41,740 nt of DNA from Apopatosoma sp963618495 (GTDB lineage: Bacteria > Bacillota > Clostridia > Oscillospirales > CAG-272): positions 1 to 41,740 of the forward strand of contig CAVESF010000020.1 of NCBI GenBank assembly GCA_963618495.1, read 5' to 3'. A model generated the notes under the pieces. It was not told the origin of the DNA. It ran no database searches and was given only the letters and a program-made list of their open reading frames with translations. This document shows positions 39,264-41,740 of this stretch, piece by piece. Position numbers and translations under genes: made by a program. Each line of letters begins with the position of its first letter. Positions within the stretch are counted from its first letter, which is position 1.

Positions 39264-41033
39264 TTAATCGGTGAAGTAAGAAATAATACGATCTATTAAT
39301 TTATCCTGATCGTTCAAATCATCAAGCACATACATATCAATACCTAACTTTGATTTTATTTCATTTTTGAGATATTCTGCTTTTTGCTGAGATATTTTCA
39401 TTCGCTTGTTTTGCATTACAGTCCAGTTTTCGTCAACATCATATGGAAAACACACCGTCGCAATCACATTCCCATCGGTAAGACTTTCCGAAGCATAAAT
39501 CGTTTGCTTAATATATTCAATGCTATCAAAGGGATTGATACAAAGGAGCATAGCATCCGGTTTAATTGCTTGTAATACGATCTGATGATATAAAGGATAG
39601 TTTTGTATATTGTTATCGTTATATGTAACAACAGCATTTTGAGACCCTGTTAAAATTATATCAACATCCTTCTGTGATATATAATATATCATTTGATTCA
39701 TTTTGGCAAGGGTGTTATATAAATTCAAATTAACTGTAGAATTATATCCACAAGGAAACACGCCGTCCATACCAAAAAGTAAGGAAGAAGGTTCTGTACC
39801 AATTTGACCAATTTTATATCCTAATCTACTTAATTTCCTTTTCAGAATTAGTTGTAGTGTAAATTTACCTTGACGAGAGCTGGTTCCCACAATTGATAAT
39901 ATCGGTTTATCTGTTTTATAAAGTTTTCCATAATTATTTGGAACATCATCGTTATTTATGTAGGGAAAATAAAACTTGTTATCATCAGTAGAAAAATGAT
40001 TTAACGGATCAAAGGAATAAACAACTTTTCCTCTTTTATGTGCTTCTTCCAAAAGTTTATATTTAAAATTTGTTTTTGTCAATTGCTCCAATTCATCTGT
40101 ATGACCAATTATCATAGAATCAAAGCTATCCCAATCAATTGTATTAATATCATAAATATATTTTTGATTGTTACTCCATTTGATTATATCACATATCCTC
40201 TTCCCCGTCTGCCCTGTTTCCCTATAGGAATAATAAGCAATTATTTCAGTACCCAATAAATCCTCATTGCATGCAACCGAATGTATTTCTTTGTTAAATG
40301 GGAAGACGACACTTTTTTTCATAATCGGCATTTGGGGATTCACCCCTGCTAAATATTGAGATTTCCTTTTGTAAAATATTTTATCTAATGATACTTTTTT
40401 GGCTTTTTGCTTTACCAATTCAGCAGTTACTAATGCACAAGAAAAGCTATTTCCTTTCACAAGAGTCATCTTTCCATCATTCCAAGGGACTCGCACAAAC
40501 TCAGATTTGCATAATATATCAACTATTCCATAGTCCAGATATTGTATTTTGCCCGGTCCATTACCACTATCCACCCCGACAACATGTTCTAAAGCGGCAG
40601 GAAAAGATACCGCCCCCTCATTATCATATGCAGCAACGACAATACAATTCTTTTCAAAAAAAGCATTACAAATGTTTTGCATACGTAAAACGCTTCCACA
40701 ACAAACTATGCCTGAACTAATATTTATAAAATCAAAGTCTTCATTATTATAAATATATTCTAATATTTTTACAAAATCATCGTATTCCAACAAATGCTCT
40801 TTAGAGTAAATTTTTATATTTACTATCTCTATTCCGCACTCGATATTATTTAATGAATTTTGGAGTAAATAGTATATTGCCGTTCCATGACCTATGTCAT
40901 CCTCATAATCTTTGCTGACGGCAATATGGCCATTATTTTCTGTATTTATGGAATACCCTTTTATGTTATATTTTCTCAAACTATCATGTTGAATCATGAC
41001 ACCACTGTCTAAAATACCTATCCTAATACCCAT
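39264..41033 (-). CDS. Subtilisin-like (S8) protease fused to a peptide-maturation P-loop domain
   Basis: 589 residues, no signal peptide, so cytoplasmic. The compact subtilase domain (1-215) has a complete triad: Asp9 (RIGILDSGV), His49 (DDIGHGTAIYYLL), Ser196 (KGNSFSCALVTAE), with Asn138 (AAYDNEG) as oxyanion candidate. Residues 244-589 form a second unit starting VVFPFNKEIHSVACNEDLLG and containing a Walker-A-like SIVGTSSRQGKFTLQLILK and IGQIGTEPSSLLFGMDGVF. It recalls the 'peptide maturation system' family TIGR04066 and the DUF1611 P-loop; this is from memory, not a search. Inference: it removes the leader of the adjacent precursor, with the second domain assisting. Very AT-rich compared with genes before 31 kb. 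Confidence 0.8.
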   Translation of the reverse strand: MGIRIGILDSGVMIQHDSLRKYNIKGYSINTENNGHIAVSKDYEDDIGHGTAIYYLLQNSLNNIECGIEIVNIKIYSKEHLLEYDDFVKILEYIYNNEDFDFINISSGIVCCGSVLRMQNICNAFFEKNCIVVAAYDNEGAVSFPAALEHVVGVDSGNGPGKIQYLDYGIVDILCKSEFVRVPWNDGKMTLVKGNSFSCALVTAELVKQKAKKVSLDKIFYKRKSQYLAGVNPQMPIMKKSVVFPFNKEIHSVACNEDLLGTEIIAYYSYRETGQTGKRICDIIKWSNNQKYIYDINTIDWDSFDSMIIGHTDELEQLTKTNFKYKLLEEAHKRGKVVYSFDPLNHFSTDDNKFYFPYINNDDVPNNYGKLYKTDKPILSIVGTSSRQGKFTLQLILKRKLSRLGYKIGQIGTEPSSLLFGMDGVFPCGYNSTVNLNLYNTLAKMNQMIYYISQKDVDIILTGSQNAVVTYNDNNIQNYPLYHQIVLQAIKPDAMLLCINPFDSIEYIKQTIYASESLTDGNVIATVCFPYDVDENWTVMQNKRMKISQQKAEYLKNEIKSKLGIDMYVLDDLNDQDKLIDRIISYFTD

Positions 41034-41056
41034 TTAAGCACTCCTTTTGACTTTAT

Positions 41057-41095
41057 AAAGATAACCTACTCAAAATACTTAAGTAGGTCATCTTT
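41057..41095 (-). promoter_or_regulatory. Hairpin between precursor peptide and subtilase genes
   Basis: AAAGAT-A-ACCTACT (41057-41070) / AGTAGGT-C-ATCTTT (41082-41095): 13 paired bases with one internal mismatch and an 11-base loop. The minus-strand transcript continues AUAAAG rather than a U-tract, so partial read-through or 3'-end protection of the peptide mRNA is more likely than full termination. Confidence 0.65.
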
Positions 41096-41109
41096 AATAA
41101 TTTCTTTGA

Positions 41110-41223
41110 TTAACAGTTACAGTTTCCGTTGCCAGCTGCAGAATTAGCAATGCATTCGTTCGTACTGCCATAAAGAGTCATGTTCTTTTTTTCCTTCTTC
41201 ATGGGCTTCTTGAGTTTTTTCAT
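41110..41223 (-). CDS. RiPP precursor peptide, 37 residues
   Basis: ATG 41223 with GAGGTG 6 bases upstream. The leader MKKLKKPMKKEKKN carries nine Lys. The core region is MTLYGSTNECIANSAA followed by GNGNCNC-stop: three Cys, rich in Asn, Gly, Ala and Ser. Its size, charge split and position between an acyl-carrier-like gene and a subtilase gene, downstream of a radical SAM maturase, mark it as the precursor of a ribosomally made, modified peptide. It has fewer Cys than the clostridial Cys-rich 'Clo7bot' peptides I recall. The 47-bp gap before it has a small hairpin (CTCG-TTATT-CGAG). Confidence 0.85.
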   Translation of the reverse strand: MKKLKKPMKKEKKNMTLYGSTNECIANSAAGNGNCNC

Positions 41224-41270
41224 ATTCTCACCTCTTTTCAAAAATTTATTAATAAACTCGAATAACGAGG

Positions 41271-41534
41271 TTATTTCTCCGAATTCTTTTGTTTTTGAAA
41301 TTTTTCGATTAAAACAACCAAGTTTTTGAAAGATGAAAAGGTGTCAATAACTAAATATTCATCAGAAAACTCAATGTCAAAGTTTTTTTCAATTGATATA
41401 ACTATAGAAATAAATTGTATTGAACTTGCTATAAAATCTCGAAGATCAATATCTGAATCTACCTCAAGATCGCTAATGTTCACATAAATACCTGCATCTT
41501 CAAAACATTGCGACAATTTTTTCATGTCTATCAT
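41271..41534 (-). CDS. Acyl-carrier-related protein of the peptide cluster
   Basis: 87 residues from ATG 41534, chosen because GGGAG lies 9 bases upstream; the in-frame ATG 41543 overlaps that site. Four-helix acyl-carrier pattern: LRDFIASSIQFISIVISIEK aligns with the D-S-L...E helix of carrier proteins, followed by FDIEFSDEYLVIDTFSSFKNLVVLI. The usual Asp before the phosphopantetheine Ser is Ser here (SSI for DSL), so modification is possible but unproven. Carrier-related proteins of this size are known in clostridial radical SAM peptide systems (family TIGR04069 from memory). 24 bp after the radical SAM gene. Confidence 0.72.
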   Translation of the reverse strand: MIDMKKLSQCFEDAGIYVNISDLEVDSDIDLRDFIASSIQFISIVISIEKNFDIEFSDEYLVIDTFSSFKNLVVLIEKFQKQKNSEK

Positions 41535-41558
41535 AAATTTCATCTCCCTTTTTGGAAT

Positions 41559-41740
41559 TCATACTTTTATTAATTCCAATGGATAATTTTTATCTAATAT
41601 TTTCAACGATATACCTAAATAATTTTTAGTATATGGGCAACCACTATTTTTATCATTTGGGCAAGGCGTACCCATACATACGGGTGCAAAAAAGCAGTCG
41701 TAAAATGATTTACAATTATTAATATCAACAATATTAGAAT
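41559..41740 (-). CDS. C-terminal end of a radical SAM peptide maturase (SPASM-like; 5' part beyond right edge)
   Basis: Only the last 59 codons are visible. The segment CKSFYDCFFAPVCMGTPC, then a Cys eight residues later (NSGCPYTK), has five Cys in the spacing C-x5-C-x5-C-x4-C-x7-C, typical of the auxiliary [4Fe-4S]-binding SPASM tail of radical SAM peptide maturases; VCMGTPC recalls the CcpM-type enzymes of Clostridia. The radical SAM CxxxCxxC domain would lie off-window. It would modify the precursor encoded two genes downstream. Confidence 0.72.
   Translation of the reverse strand, partial: SNIVDINNCKSFYDCFFAPVCMGTPCPNDKNSGCPYTKNYLGISLKILDKNYPLELIKV

Noticed and set aside
41110..41223. 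Considered whether the precursor is a SCIFF (six-Cys) peptide
   Set aside because: Only three Cys and no SCIFF-like core; the neighbouring genes also differ from the SCIFF arrangement.
1..41740. CRISPR arrays, tRNA and rRNA genes
   Set aside because: No regularly spaced repeats and no cloverleaf or rRNA-like segments were seen on either strand.

Overview
The window reads as a chromosomal segment of an endospore-forming member of the Clostridia, most likely an Oscillospirales/Ruminococcaceae-type gut anaerobe. The reasons are a spoVM gene, an NfnAB-type ferredoxin:NADP oxidoreductase pair, the rimP-nusA-ylxR-ylxQ-infB operon in Firmicutes order, strong GGAGG ribosome binding sites, and TTGACA/TATAAT promoters with 17-bp spacing. 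The assignment is inference; there is no rRNA gene here. Most of the window looks like ordinary, moderately GC-balanced chromosome. The stretch from about 31.2 kb to the right edge looks acquired and is partly decayed, and its last 2.5 kb is markedly AT-rich.

Layout. 1-2.6 kb (minus): response regulator, sensor kinase and an edge-truncated esterase lipoprotein in one operon, behind a promoter with a 20-bp palindrome. 3.1-5.2 kb (plus): an XRE regulator with a helical-repeat tail and a four-helix membrane protein. 5.4-12.1 kb (minus): the translation/transcription operon rimP-nusA-ylxR-ylxQ-infB, followed at 12 bp by a putative glycoside hydrolase. 12.2-17.2 kb (plus): spoVM (25 codons), bioY behind a BirA-type operator, then a six-gene run holding a zinc-type ABC importer (znuA, znuC, znuB), two small envelope proteins and an E2/CAT-fold protein. 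17.2-25.6 kb (minus): HD phosphohydrolase, SDR oxidoreductase, HAD phosphatase, manA-nfnA-nfnB, and a membrane-anchored M6-type metalloprotease preceded by a 31-codon membrane peptide. 25.8-30.1 kb (plus): guaA of the long, eukaryote-like form, a COG2509-like FAD dehydrogenase and a two-lobed retropepsin-like protein.

30.3-35.7 kb is an accessory patch. It holds a sigma-region-4 protein and three unrelated small genes (P-loop kinase-like, GNAT acetyltransferase, methyltransferase), each preceded by the same approximately 22-bp sequence. These are followed by fragments of a phosphotransferase and an XRE gene, and an IS3-like element of about 2.1 kb whose transposase has an in-frame TGA and which seems to carry a 59-codon passenger gene.

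35.7-41.74 kb (minus) is the most interesting part: a ribosomally synthesised peptide (RiPP) cluster. In transcription order it holds the C-terminal end of a Cys-rich (SPASM-like) radical SAM maturase, an acyl-carrier-like protein, a 37-residue Lys-rich/Cys-tailed precursor peptide, a subtilisin domain fused to a P-loop maturation domain, and two half-ABC exporters. The gene set resembles the clostridial CcpM-type Cys-rich peptide systems. A plausible division of labour is radical SAM modification of the Cys/Asn/Gly-rich core, cleavage by the subtilase, and export by the ABC pair. The cluster is cut by the right edge.
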